From assembly GCA_023105745.1 (NCBI GenBank), contig JALGQZ010000015.1:3428999-3492998 (forward strand): a stretch of DNA of 64,000 bases, read 5' to 3'. Source of the DNA: Austropuccinia psidii (taxonomy: Eukaryota > Basidiomycota > Pucciniomycetes > Pucciniales > Sphaerophragmiaceae). This document shows, piece by piece, positions 13,921 to 23,550 of this stretch. Each line of letters opens with the position of its first letter. Position 1 is the stretch's first letter. The notes below the pieces were generated by a model that ran no database searches, was not told the origin of the DNA, and saw only the letters and a program-made list of their open reading frames with translations. The translations under genes were made by a program, and so were the position numbers.

Positions 13921-16030
13921 GATTAGAATTTGTCACATGAGCTGATATTGTAAGGTTTGTCTATGCAACTCTTGATAATAGTAACAAATATCAATAGTAC
14001 TATTACTGTCCTCAGTAGAAAATATAATATAATCAAATATTATAACCACAAATTTATATAATTATTGAAAATAATTATATAGGAAAAAATAAATTTGATT
14101 ATTATTGAATTATTTAATAAAAAAAATATTAATAATTATAATAAATTATGATTATTCTATTATTGTTATATTCACTGACAGTTATAGCAATAAGAAGTGT
14201 AAAGCTCTTAATGAGACAATTACACATGGAAAATATTCATATTTATCCACTTATAAATGATATTATTATATTATCTATAAGAGAAATTATCACACACTGT
14301 GTATAGATAATTATTATAGATAAATTCTATAAAAAATCTAATACTAGATAAAAAAATATAGAACTTTAAAGAAAACTTACTTATAATATTTACTTAATAC
14401 AACAAGTCAAACAACAACAGTTATTATATTGAAAAATGTTTATAGGTTTAAAACACACTGTGGGAACTCCTCTGCGTGTGGGATAAAATGAGGCAGTACC
14501 TGGAAGGGGAAATTACAAGAAAACAGTTTTGAATTGCTGTTTGAGACTTGTAACCCTTGCTCTGCTCATGTGCTAGAATAATCTAGACTGCCCTTCCTAA
14601 TATGCTAAGTTATCTTTACTGAGTTCACCAAATCAATTTTATAATTGATAGTGGCTTGATCAGAAAATATTAGACTCAACAATCTCTAATCAGACTTTGC
14701 TCTACTCAAAACAATGGTTATTTAAAACCTTAACAAATAAATTCTTTTTAAAACTTTCAGAAGGCTGAGTGGATTCCACCAGATGATAGTACAACAATAT
14801 ATAAAAGATAATATAGTAACTAAAATAAATAAAAAAATAATAGGAAACACTATCTTCTAATACAAAACCACAAAATATTCTTTTCTTAGTAATTCTTTAA
14901 TAGATATAGAAACTAATAGCTAGGATAACAGCAATCTTCAATTCTCTGAAATAATAAACTTGAAAGGGATAAAAATATATTTCAAGCCCTTTTGATGTGA
15001 TGGATGGGATAATACTCTAATAATTGCTAATAATTTAGTATAATATGGGTAGTTTAATGTTATGTTTTGTGTTTTGATTTAATAATATATTATATGATCT
15101 CTTATGGTTTTTTGATAATAATAATATCTAGTTGCTATAGTTTCAATATTAATTTGAGCTAAACACTAAAGTATTTAATTTTATTTTTTTCCTTGTTGAT
15201 AATTTATTAGGGATTACCCAATAAATACAAATCCACTTTTATTTTAAAAGTAGTAAAATTACTTTTGTTGTGCAGGTTTTGTTTTAAAACAAGCAAAATT
15301 ACTCTCTTTGAGGAAGTTTTCAACAAAAACTAGCCCAAAACTAATTATAATGGTTAGGTTTTATTTTAAAGCCTACAAAATTACTTTGGTTTGATGGTTT
15401 TATTTTAAAACTCTCTAAAAATTACTTTTAAGGATTTAAACACTAAACTCCAGAGACACCTTGCTCATGAGCTTCAAGCTTTAAGATCCTAATTAAATAA
15501 GGCACTAGTCTACCTGCTAGTAAGGGATGAATTAAAATCTTTTCACACTATTGGTTCTCTTGATCTATGTCAACAACGAACCTCAGTTACTAGGCTTAAT
15601 TTATCAGAATTTCTAGTATACCTCCTAGAAGAGGGATCAGAAAAAATAAATTGAATTTACAATTTCTAGATGGGGAAAAGGGAAAAAGTGGGAGAGAGGG
15701 CCTCTATTTATAGCCGTGGGGCCCTCCATAGGAGTGCAAAAAAGAGGGGACTTAGAAATTTTCAGCCTCTGGTGGCTGTGCAAAGCTGTGCAAACTATTC
15801 ACATGACACATTTGTGACATGTGGCTGTGAAATACAGTCAAACCTTAATTTCTGACCCTGGAACCCTTATCTCCATGTATTACTCAATTGATTACTAATC
15901 TGTCAGCTGATTTTACTGGATTATAGTTTTTGGGCCTTTGAGGGCTGACTTGTGGGTTAGGTTTCACCTTTTTATGAAAATTCACATAGGACTGATTACC
16001 TGTATTGCTTTTGGCCTGTATTACCTGTAT

Positions 16031-16135
16031 TCTTCCTGAAAATTCCTAATTCTTCTCAAATCTTCCCAAAACTTCCTAAATCTTCTTCAAACTTCTTAAA
16101 ACTTCCTAAAACTTCTTAAAACTTCCTAAAACTTC
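16031..16135. repeat. Short tandem repeats of ~10 bp within the LTR
   Basis: About ten imperfect units of the form aaacttcctaaaacttctt follow one another; the same array is present in the second LTR at 25123-25227. The older solo LTR has a much shorter version around 3429-3480, so the array expanded in the younger lineage. Confidence 0.8.
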
Positions 16136-16176
16136 CAGAAATTTCAGTTTCCCCAAATTCCCAACTTTTAGAATGC

Positions 16177-16255
16177 TGCCACTGTGGCTTGAACCCATGA
16201 GATTTCCAGATCTCAGCTTCAGAGATCCTCCTTACCAACTCTGCCAGTTGGCCTT
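16177..16255 (-). promoter_or_regulatory. tRNA-like segment with Pol III A and B boxes in the LTR
   Basis: Read on the minus strand (element sense) the segment has TGGCAGAGTTGG at 16246-16235, which fits the A-box consensus, and GGTTCAAGCC at 16195-16186, which fits the B box, about 39 nt apart. Between them is a possible anticodon-arm hairpin (GATCTC/GAGATC around TGAAGCT). The acceptor and T stems pair poorly, so it is not a functional tRNA gene. The same segment is in the other LTR at 25269-25347. It could be a captured tRNA or SINE head, or chance. Confidence 0.5.
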
Positions 16256-17065
16256 TTCTGACATTCTCAAAATAGTGACCCCATTCACATGTCCCATCCC
16301 TTTTCTCTTCAAAAATATTTTTCAAACTTACTAGCCTTGCATAATTTCCTTAAAAGAGGAGCACTATGCAAGACTAATAGATGAAGACAAAATGAAAAAA
16401 CTAATTCATACCATATCCCTTCCAACATCCAGTTCCACTCTTCATTTCTGCAGCTTCAATGAGAAATTTGGGGTTTACATTAACAGAAAAGTTGACGTAA
16501 TATGGCCTTTCCAATTCAGCAATAAATTATTTCAGTCTTCAAAAATTCATCATTTAATTATCTAAAGTAACTCAATGATGCTTATCCCCTCTTTGGGTGG
16601 TTCATAACAGCAAAAAAAACATGAAATTTCCCAAAATTGATACTTCAAAAGTGTTTTGTTCCACACCTTGAATCTTCTATGTCCCCTATGATGCCTACAA
16701 CTCTGCTCTTTATTAATTGGCATCCTCATTGTGACTCTGATTATATTAATCACCCAATTGCTTATATTTAAGCATATTTAAAAAAATATATATTAAAAAA
16801 GATTATTTACAGAGAAAATTGAAAAATGTCTTTGATTTGGGTACTGTCCATCACAATTATGTGTTGGATAGTGCAGTGGGGTGACACTGGAAGAGCAAAC
16901 CTGTGGTCAATTTTCCTTAATGAATATATCATTTGTGTTATTCCATGTTTATTATACTGTTACTTTTCCTCAAAGGTGATTTCATACTATTGATATCCTC
17001 TTTTATATAAATAATTACCATAAAAATAAAAAATTTATTCAGCTGAACTGTCATGGTATACCACA

Positions 17066-17080
17066 TCCCCCTCTCCATTT
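17066..17080 (-). promoter_or_regulatory. Polypurine tract of the LTR retrotransposon
   Basis: On the minus strand AAATGGAGAGGGGGA directly precedes the downstream LTR, the position of the plus-strand primer. The core AAATGGAGAGGGG recurs at 17449-17437 and 17660-17648, which is unusual. A hairpin (AATGCTG/CAGCATT, 17081-17098) adjoins it. Confidence 0.75.
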
Positions 17081-18302
17081 AATGCTGTCCCCAGCATTCT
17101 AAGTGAAGCTGAATGAATTATACTATGTCATATGCAATATAGTCCTTTGATATGCTACTACTATTGTCTTCCTATCCATCATTTAATATATCCAGTGCAT
17201 GAAAAAAAAGAAATGAGCCCCTCAAATAATTTCCACTAATCCCCCAAAACTTAACATCATAAGGTGTGATGTAAAGAAACAAGCACCACCCCTTATTTTT
17301 TATATGTTTTCATTACAAATACCAGGTCAACCATAACAATAATACTAATAAAAAAACAAATTATAACACTAAACATAAAAGAGATCCCTTCATTAGTATA
17401 TCTTTTTTTTTTTTTTTGAGAATAGAGGGGTTGAAACCCCTCTCCATTTAAAAAATAATCATAGCCTCTTCCAAAACAAACTACATCATACTTCAATCGA
17501 AAACAAACACAAGGTATATCCCTTTTACTCTAAACAAAAGATAATCTTAACAAAAATAACCATAAAAATGAGGAAAAGTAAAAAAAAAAACAATGATGCA
17601 GTTTTATGTCTTGCTCAGGACCTTATATTTATAGAAAGGGTAACATACCCCTCTCCATTTGATAAAAAAAACCATATGTATATCCAATAAACAGAAAAAA
17701 GCTGAACACTCTAAAATTGATACTCCAAGTCTTTCTTATATTTCTTATTACCCTTGATATCACTTAATACTTCTTTTTTATATTGTTATTGTTCATACTC
17801 AAGAGAATCTTTAACTTTAAATAGCACCCTGACACTATATAGTGGTCGTCACCAAGGACATAACTTTAATCAACTCAAAGTTATTTCCCCTCATCAGACT
17901 ATGTCTGACCTTGGCTGCTTAGAGTATGTGCTTATCAATGTGAATTTACACCTAGTCTGCCGGTCCAAGTACCACCTAATGCAGGGAGGCCATTAAAGAT
18001 CATAAATTTCTGAATCAATAATGTCTACAAACTCAAAGTTATAAATGAATCAAAGCTTGTGAAGAAGATTTGAAAATCTTATTGTAGTAATGTATGTAGA
18101 GTGCTTTTAAAGATTAAATAAAATAAAAAAAAATGTTTATGTAATAGAAGCTTCAAAAGTTTCCCTTTTGTAGATACAGGGATAAATAAAATATATATAT
18201 ATAAATACAACATAATTATGAAAAAGAAAACTGATAAATTAAATGAGTCATGAGGAACAAATGGAATAAAATTAAAACAACAGTTTAGAGTCCTGTTTAG
18301 GA
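17081..18302. other. Noncoding 3' internal region of the retrotransposon
   Basis: About 1.2 kb between the protease ORF and the polypurine tract has no convincing ORF. It holds two extra polypurine-tract copies, each with a small hairpin (agagggg/cccctct at 17424-17443; ggta/tacc near 17639-17650), and a block at 17810-17995 that is clearly more G+C-rich than its surroundings and includes the palindrome cactatatagtg (17833-17844). The reverse transcriptase and integrase genes of a complete Gypsy element would have to lie between the protease and this region. Confidence 0.6.
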
Positions 18303-21300
18303 CTAAACTGAAGGTAAACAGCACCCTTTTTTGGACTTATGTCTTTCAAATTTAAAAGACATTTCACTTTTAAATTTATGATTAAAAAAGATAAATAACT
18401 GTTTTTTGATTTTATGCTTGAGAACTCTGAGAGGAAGAGGAAGTTTCTCTTGATGATTATTATAAGTAAGTTTCAGATTAACTTCAATTTTATTTCTTGT
18501 GGTATGTTCATTATTTTGATTTCTGATGGAGAATGTTCTGATTTTTGTATTTCTAGTGACTTTTCCCTCTCTAGAAATATGGATTGGTTGAGCCAAAGTG
18601 TTATCATGCAAAATTCCAGAAATCTGGCCTGTATGAATGGTATTTTCTTGTGGAAGTTGAGAGTTATTCAATTCCAATCTCTGGGAAAAATTTGTTGCTT
18701 CAACTTGTTGGTTGTTAATATTAAAGAATGCATCATACAGTTTTGAAATTTCTTTTTCTTCAGTGGTTAACTGGTCTTGACCTGCTTGCTCTGAGGGATT
18801 GAAAGGTTTGTTTTCATCATATTCTTTCTTAAAAATTCCCTTAATTGGCTTTTTGTCCATGTCTTTTGATAATTTTACTTCATAATTTGAGGGTTCATGA
18901 ATTCTTCTGTGCAAGTGGAGAGTTTGAGGATTTATATCCCAATCTTTCTTGAATTCTTGGATAAAGAGAGGAGAAATCTCCTGATGTGTGCTTAATGCTT
19001 GAGGTTGAGGAAATAGTTCATTATCCTGAGGATTTTCTTTGAATATTTCTTCCAGAAGAGCTTGGATTTCTTCTTCTTCCAATGCTAATGTCTCCTGAAT
19101 TGGTTTCTTGTCCCTCTCAAACAGATTAAATGCTTTTGATTGTCTAATGTTGAGTAATTCTTGATTTTCTTCTGAAAGGTCTTCATTAACTTTATGAGTG
19201 TGTTCCATATCATAAATTCCCTCCAAATTGAAGGTGTTTACTTTGAAGTTACTAAGAATCTTTTCTCCCTCCTCTTCTTCTTGTGAGTGAGAAAATTCTC
19301 CCTTTTTCTTCATTTCTTCTTCTCCTTCTATCCCAATATCTTGTGAATTTTCCCTTTCTTCCTCTTCTATTGATGACTTATGAATACTCTTTATAACCGA
19401 AAAGTAATTACAAAACTTCTTTCCCAAAATTAAGTGGTTTAAGGATCCTTCAACTGTAAATGGTAAGTAAATGGTTTCATCAGTTGGCATAACAATCTGT
19501 ACTTTTTTCATTAACATTTTATATTTTGTTTTATTTTTCTTCTTGGGCTTCATTCCAATACATAATCCAATTTTCAATGGCAAAATATTTTCTTCTAGGC
19601 TTGGGTTCATAATTGCCATAACAGGGTATTCCTCCCATCCCACTCTAACATAAATTGGTGAGTTAAATTCCTCAAACTGAGTTACATCTTCATTATTGGT
19701 GTTCAATTCTTTATGTTCATCTTTTCCTTCAATTTTATCTTCTTGAAGACTAAGGTAATTTACCTTACTGCATGACTGATAGTCTGTTTTTATGTTTTGT
19801 TCCTCCTGGGATGAAGATTCATTTTCAATGGGATTGGAATTTGTCATATTTAGTGTATGCTCTTCAAGGTTTGGATTAATTGGAGGATTGTCTATTTGAT
19901 GAGTTTCTTCTTGAATGAGGTTACTAAAAGATAAATCTGAATTTATTTGTTCATTATTCGGATTTTGATTTTCAACTGGTGAATCTTCCTTGAGCTTTTC
20001 TTGCATCCTCTTGTTTTTGAATTTATTGAACAAATTTTGTGTAAATTTTATTGAAGCACCAGATGTCACTCTCAACAAATCCATGGGTGAAATACTATGC
20101 TTTGGTTTTGAAAATATAGCTTCTACATATGGTTTGTAGAATTCAGAAACAGGATTCAGTTTCTTATTACAATAAAAACCATTTTTACCACACACAGGTG
20201 AGAAACTATTAACTAGCTGTTTTGGCTGAAGGCCTTTCTTTTGTACTAGTTCCACTGGGGTGGAAGCTTCCATGTTAGAGCTACAAGTATTCTCAGATGT
20301 TTGAGGGTAATTAGGGCTTATATTATTGCTTGTGCTAATTTTCAATACATTGCTAGTTACTTCAGCTTTGGAATTCTTGAGATTAATTTTTGGATTTTGT
20401 TTTATAGACACTTTATTTTCTTCTCTTCTTGACTTTCCTTGAGGTAACTCTTCAAATCTTCTGATTCTGCTTATATTATTTATCTTCCATTCTTCAATTT
20501 GAGTAGAATTACACAACTCAATTCCTCTGGGTGGTCCTGTGTGCCATCCTTTTGATTCTGGTGTACATATAGGTATACACAACCTTCTTCCATCCGATTC
20601 TTTATAGCTGAGAATTTCACCTTGTTGTTGAGAGTGATCAAGTCTAATACCATTGTCAGCAAGGAATGGTCTTCCAATAACTGTGTGAACAGCACCCCTG
20701 GCTACAAAGAAGTGAATTCTTCTTTCATCTCCAGATGGTAATACTAGTAAGGTATTTTCTGATAATCCCACAATTGCTGTGCTGTGTCCTCCAATACCTC
20801 TAAGCCTCATGTTCAGAACCCTCATTGGTAATCTTGCTTTAATGGATTCCACTTCCGGTATTATACTGAGTTCAGCTCCAGTATCTACTAATGCTTTTAC
20901 TATATGTCCTTCTTGCCCAACTGATACCTCAATCATTCCAAGGGGACAAGAGTAATGCATTTTATCTTGAATTATTACTTCTTGGGTGGTTGTTTGCTCC
21001 TGACTGTTGATTGATTTGAGAGACATTAAGTATTTCCTTTCTTTATCTGAAAGAAACTTCAATTCTTGCATAAACTTGGGTGAGATTGAGATTATTTCTT
21101 CTACAGTGAGGTTAATTTTCTGATCCATGACCTTCTTCATGACTTTTTCAATTATTGATCCTTCTTCTTCAAGTAAAGGCTTTTTGTTCACTTCCATCTT
21201 TGGTAGTTTTATTAGTGCTTTCTTATCAATATCCTTCTCTTTTGCTAATGTATTAGGGTTTGGTTTGGTTTGTTCTGGTGGTTTAATAACCTCTTGTGGT

Positions 21301-21527
21301 TTTGATGATTTATATTTTGTAGGTATTATTACCTTTTCTTCTTCAGCTTCTTCTTCTTCAATGAATCCACCAGGAATACTTGTCTTCTTTTTTATGGTGT
21401 CTTTGGGTTGAATAGTCTCTTTTGAGGGAAGGGGTTGGGCTTTAGATTTCTCTTGATTTTCAATCCTTTGCTTTGTGTTTCTCAAGCCATAAGCATACCC
21501 AAAAGGTTCTTCTAATCCTGTGGAGAT
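18303..21527 (-). CDS. Retrotransposon aspartic protease polyprotein (pro), no RT
   Basis: A long uninterrupted frame (about 1074 codons after a TGA at 21530-21528) carries a retropepsin domain. The active-site motif DTGAELS lies near residue 215 and the flap-side/closing motif VIGRPFLAD about 70 residues later, the usual layout of Ty3/Gypsy proteases. Upstream is a Lys/Pro/Glu-rich linker. Around residues 620-705 there is a second, similar segment (VRVGWEEYPVMAIMNPSLEE ... LILGKKF) with the catalytic Asp-Thr-Gly replaced by Asn-Pro-Ser. The rest is acidic and low complexity. No reverse transcriptase, RNase H or integrase follows; the frame ends at 18303. No ATG begins it, so expression should depend on readthrough from the upstream knuckle frame, which is in the same frame. 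Confidence 0.85.
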   Translation of the reverse strand: MSTGLEEPFGYAYGLRNTKQRIENQEKSKAQPLPSKETIQPKDTIKKKTSIPGGFIEEEEAEEEKVIIPTKYKSSKPQEVIKPPEQTKPNPNTLAKEKDIDKKALIKLPKMEVNKKPLLEEEGSIIEKVMKKVMDQKINLTVEEIISISPKFMQELKFLSDKERKYLMSLKSINSQEQTTTQEVIIQDKMHYSCPLGMIEVSVGQEGHIVKALVDTGAELSIIPEVESIKARLPMRVLNMRLRGIGGHSTAIVGLSENTLLVLPSGDERRIHFFVARGAVHTVIGRPFLADNGIRLDHSQQQGEILSYKESDGRRLCIPICTPESKGWHTGPPRGIELCNSTQIEEWKINNISRIRRFEELPQGKSRREENKVSIKQNPKINLKNSKAEVTSNVLKISTSNNISPNYPQTSENTCSSNMEASTPVELVQKKGLQPKQLVNSFSPVCGKNGFYCNKKLNPVSEFYKPYVEAIFSKPKHSISPMDLLRVTSGASIKFTQNLFNKFKNKRMQEKLKEDSPVENQNPNNEQINSDLSFSNLIQEETHQIDNPPINPNLEEHTLNMTNSNPIENESSSQEEQNIKTDYQSCSKVNYLSLQEDKIEGKDEHKELNTNNEDVTQFEEFNSPIYVRVGWEEYPVMAIMNPSLEENILPLKIGLCIGMKPKKKNKTKYKMLMKKVQIVMPTDETIYLPFTVEGSLNHLILGKKFCNYFSVIKSIHKSSIEEEERENSQDIGIEGEEEMKKKGEFSHSQEEEEGEKILSNFKVNTFNLEGIYDMEHTHKVNEDLSEENQELLNIRQSKAFNLFERDKKPIQETLALEEEEIQALLEEIFKENPQDNELFPQPQALSTHQEISPLFIQEFKKDWDINPQTLHLHRRIHEPSNYEVKLSKDMDKKPIKGIFKKEYDENKPFNPSEQAGQDQLTTEEKEISKLYDAFFNINNQQVEATNFSQRLELNNSQLPQENTIHTGQISGILHDNTLAQPIHISREGKVTRNTKIRTFSIRNQNNEHTTRNKIEVNLKLTYNNHQEKLPLPLRVLKHKIKKQLFIFFNHKFKSEMSFKFERHKSKKGCCLPSV

Positions 21528-21950
21528 TCATGGTGGTTCCCAATCACCCCAATTATCCATTGATATAAAGGCAGTTGATTTTTCCTTTTTCTTTTGTTCT
21601 TCCTCTTTGGTCTTTTCCTCTAACTTTCTTTTGAGTTCCTCTTGTTCCTTCTGAAATTCTCTGACTAAATATTTTGGTGGAAATTTTCCATCATTGGGGA
21701 CCCTTTCCCAATTGGGATATGAATAATTGAAACCTTGTCTGATAACCCATTTCTTGTTTTGATCCTCCACTAGTTCACTACATCTTCCAACTGAATGACC
21801 TTCTTCCATGCAATAGTAACATTTAACAGAAAACCTTGGTACATTCTGTGCTGGAACATAGGGTACACTTCTGTTTGGTGGTGGAGAAACATTATCTCTT
21901 GGTCTAAATCCTTGATTGGTTGACTGAGGGTTATTAATTATTTCTTTTGG
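21528..21950 (-). CDS. Gag nucleocapsid segment with CCHC zinc knuckle
   Basis: This frame reads CYYCMEEGHSVGRC, a perfect CX2CX4HX4C zinc knuckle at about 21830-21790, followed by a Lys/Glu-rich tail ending DNWGDWEPP at a TGA. It lies in the -1 frame relative to the end of gag, with the frames overlapping near 21950-21938 at a run reading CCCCAAAAG, and in the same frame as the downstream protease. It binds nucleic acid as the C-terminal part of Gag. It is either reached by -1 frameshifting or became separated from gag by a small indel. Confidence 0.75.
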   Translation of the reverse strand, partial: PKEIINNPQSTNQGFRPRDNVSPPPNRSVPYVPAQNVPRFSVKCYYCMEEGHSVGRCSELVEDQNKKWVIRQGFNYSYPNWERVPNDGKFPPKYLVREFQKEQEELKRKLEEKTKEEEQKKKEKSTAFISMDNWGDWEPP

Positions 21951-23176
21951 GGTGTAGCCACATTAGTTAATTCATTCAATTGATCCATGAACTGTTTTAC
22001 ATCTTCATTTTCAGCAGGTGCCTCCTCCTTGACTACTTCCTTTTGTTCTTTTAGGGTTTTTGTAAGTTCTTTCATTTTCTTAAGGGCTTCTTGCATTCCT
22101 GGAAATACCTCTTCCTTGAATTGAACTCTCCTTTCCTTATTCTTTGATTCTTTCTTTTCAGCTATCCTTGAGGGTGAAAGTCTTTTGGTGACTAATACTC
22201 TTGCTTCCAATTCCTGTTCAATATACTTCTTCAAGATCTTCATTGGTGGTATGAGGTATCCTCCATCTTCTGCTCTAACCATGACATTTTCCTTTATCAT
22301 TTCTTTACTGATAGCTCCTTTTATGTCAGCAGAGAGACAGTCAAACAGATCCTCATGAAACATATTATCTTGAGGAATATATTTATATCTTAAAAGGTAT
22401 GTAATGATTGTCTCATATTCTCCCATAAATCTCTTATACTGTGAAAGATTACTGATTCCACCTTCATCCTGTGTATCATTGAATAGCTGTACAAGGGAAT
22501 CTTTTCTATATCTTCTTTCAGGTTCAACTCTCCCCCATTTTGTTATAAGGTCCTTTTTAAGCTGCGTCCAATTTCCTTCTTCATATCCTGGCATAGCTTC
22601 TATTGCATCACTAATTTTAGAATCTGTTGTCCAAAATGCCATCTGCATTGCCAGATCTTCTTCTGTTGCACCTTCAATTTGGGCTATTCTTTCAATCTTC
22701 TTGATAAATTTTTCAACTTCCTGACCATTGAAATTGAGATTGTAATTCTTTGCTTTAATTTTTACTACTGATCTTTCTTTCCTTGGGATCTCTTGTTGTA
22801 GTGGACTTGGATGTGTTGGTGTTGAAACAAAAACTCTCCTTGGGATATTTGATGGTCTTGACTCTGTTGCTGGAGTAGATGTTGCTCTAGGTCCAGGTGT
22901 TGGTGATATTGGTGATTCTTCTGGTCTAACATGTCTAGGTAAACCAGGTTCATTAGGACTAGCTCCTGGTGTATATGATGTTGATTCTCTTCTCTTTCCC
23001 TTCTTTTTACTTAGATTATTGATAGTATCCTGCAACTTTTGTGCCATTTGCTCTTGTGTCTCTTTGAAAAGCCTCATGAGATATTCACTCTGATCTTCTT
23101 CTTCACTTTCCTCCTCATACTGTCCTTCTACAGTATCCTCAGGTAATGGTGGCAATTTTGATGTGGACTGATCCAT
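21938..23176 (-). CDS. gag: Retrotransposon Gag (capsid) protein
   Basis: A 412-residue frame beginning MDQSTSKLPPLPEDTVEG at an ATG about 370 nt inside the upstream LTR. The first ~135 residues are acidic then Ser/Pro-rich. From about 140 to 330 comes the capsid-like domain with FNGQEVEKFIKKIERIAQ, then MQMAFWTTD and WTQLKKDLITKWG, a pattern of Ty3/Gypsy Gag (retrotrans_gag). The C-terminal ~80 residues are Lys/Glu-rich and likely helical. It assembles virus-like particles around element RNA in the cytoplasm. The frame is intact, consistent with a young insertion. The nucleocapsid knuckle is in a different frame just downstream. Confidence 0.85.
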   Translation of the reverse strand: MDQSTSKLPPLPEDTVEGQYEEESEEEDQSEYLMRLFKETQEQMAQKLQDTINNLSKKKGKRRESTSYTPGASPNEPGLPRHVRPEESPISPTPGPRATSTPATESRPSNIPRRVFVSTPTHPSPLQQEIPRKERSVVKIKAKNYNLNFNGQEVEKFIKKIERIAQIEGATEEDLAMQMAFWTTDSKISDAIEAMPGYEEGNWTQLKKDLITKWGRVEPERRYRKDSLVQLFNDTQDEGGISNLSQYKRFMGEYETIITYLLRYKYIPQDNMFHEDLFDCLSADIKGAISKEMIKENVMVRAEDGGYLIPPMKILKKYIEQELEARVLVTKRLSPSRIAEKKESKNKERRVQFKEEVFPGMQEALKKMKELTKTLKEQKEVVKEEAPAENEDVKQFMDQLNELTNVATPQKK

Positions 23177-23550
23177 GGTCTCTACTTTATAAATACTCCC
23201 TCCTGACTCCTTTGTTTTATTTATTCCTTTTCTTGATTCTTGAATGAGATTAAGGAAGAACTTCCTTATCTTCTCCTTTTCCTTTTCTTCTGTTCTTGGT
23301 GTTGGGATAAGATCACTATATTCTACTTGAGATTCTTGTGCTGATGGTGTTGAGTTTTTAAGTGGATAATAATAATGATATGAGGATGATGATGATTGAT
23401 GAGATGATGGTGAATTATGATATGATGATTTTTGATTGGTGGATTCCAGTTTTCAAAAGATATTTATTTTGTTAATTTTATTGTTTTGAGATCAAGCTGA
23501 AGAGATGCTAAGGGTATTCCAATCTGACATGCCACTGTTGGGACACCAGA
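23177..23550 (-). other. 5' leader of the retrotransposon
   Basis: The stretch between the upstream LTR and gag. On the minus strand it begins with a primer-binding-site candidate, followed by a region rich in tcatcat/gatgatg repeats (about 23370-23430). No reading frame of note. Confidence 0.6.
23531..23548 (-). promoter_or_regulatory. Putative primer-binding site
   Basis: Two bases inside the upstream LTR, the minus strand reads TGGTGTCCCAACAGTGGC, beginning with the TGG that pairs with a tRNA CCA end. The priming tRNA was not identified from memory, so the match is by position and the TGG start only. Confidence 0.6.

Larger units (their letters stand above)
14459..17065 (-). repeat. LTR (3' LTR in element sense)
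   Basis: Begins TGTGGGAACTCC and ends GGTATACCACA, giving short TGTGG/CCACA inverted termini. It is 2607 bp, very long for a Gypsy LTR. Compared with the other LTR I noticed only three substitutions: 14568 (a versus g), 14712 (c versus a) and 15511 (t versus c). It includes a single copy of the block that is tripled in the solo LTR, a run of ~10-bp repeats at 16031-16135, and a tRNA-like segment at 16177-16255. Confidence 0.95.

Noticed and set aside
15670..15855. Identical 61-, 69- and 63-codon frames in both LTRs (also at 24762, 16116/25208 and 16562/25654)
   Set aside because: They are identical because the LTRs are identical; the solo LTR has corresponding frames only in part, and no protein motif is visible. 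One of them overlaps the tRNA-like segment.
16177..16255. Functional tRNA gene
   Set aside because: A and B boxes fit, but acceptor and T stems pair poorly and the base before the anticodon is not U, so only a tRNA-like call is made.
17860..17920. Hammerhead-like core (CTGATGAG followed by GAAA on the minus strand), suggesting a retrozyme
   Set aside because: There are only about three bases between CTGATGA and GAAA, so stem II cannot form, and no matching cleavage site was found.
18414..18746. Antisense frames within the protease and gag genes (also 19471, 21127, 22404)
   Set aside because: They are shadows on the opposite strand of well-supported coding sequence.
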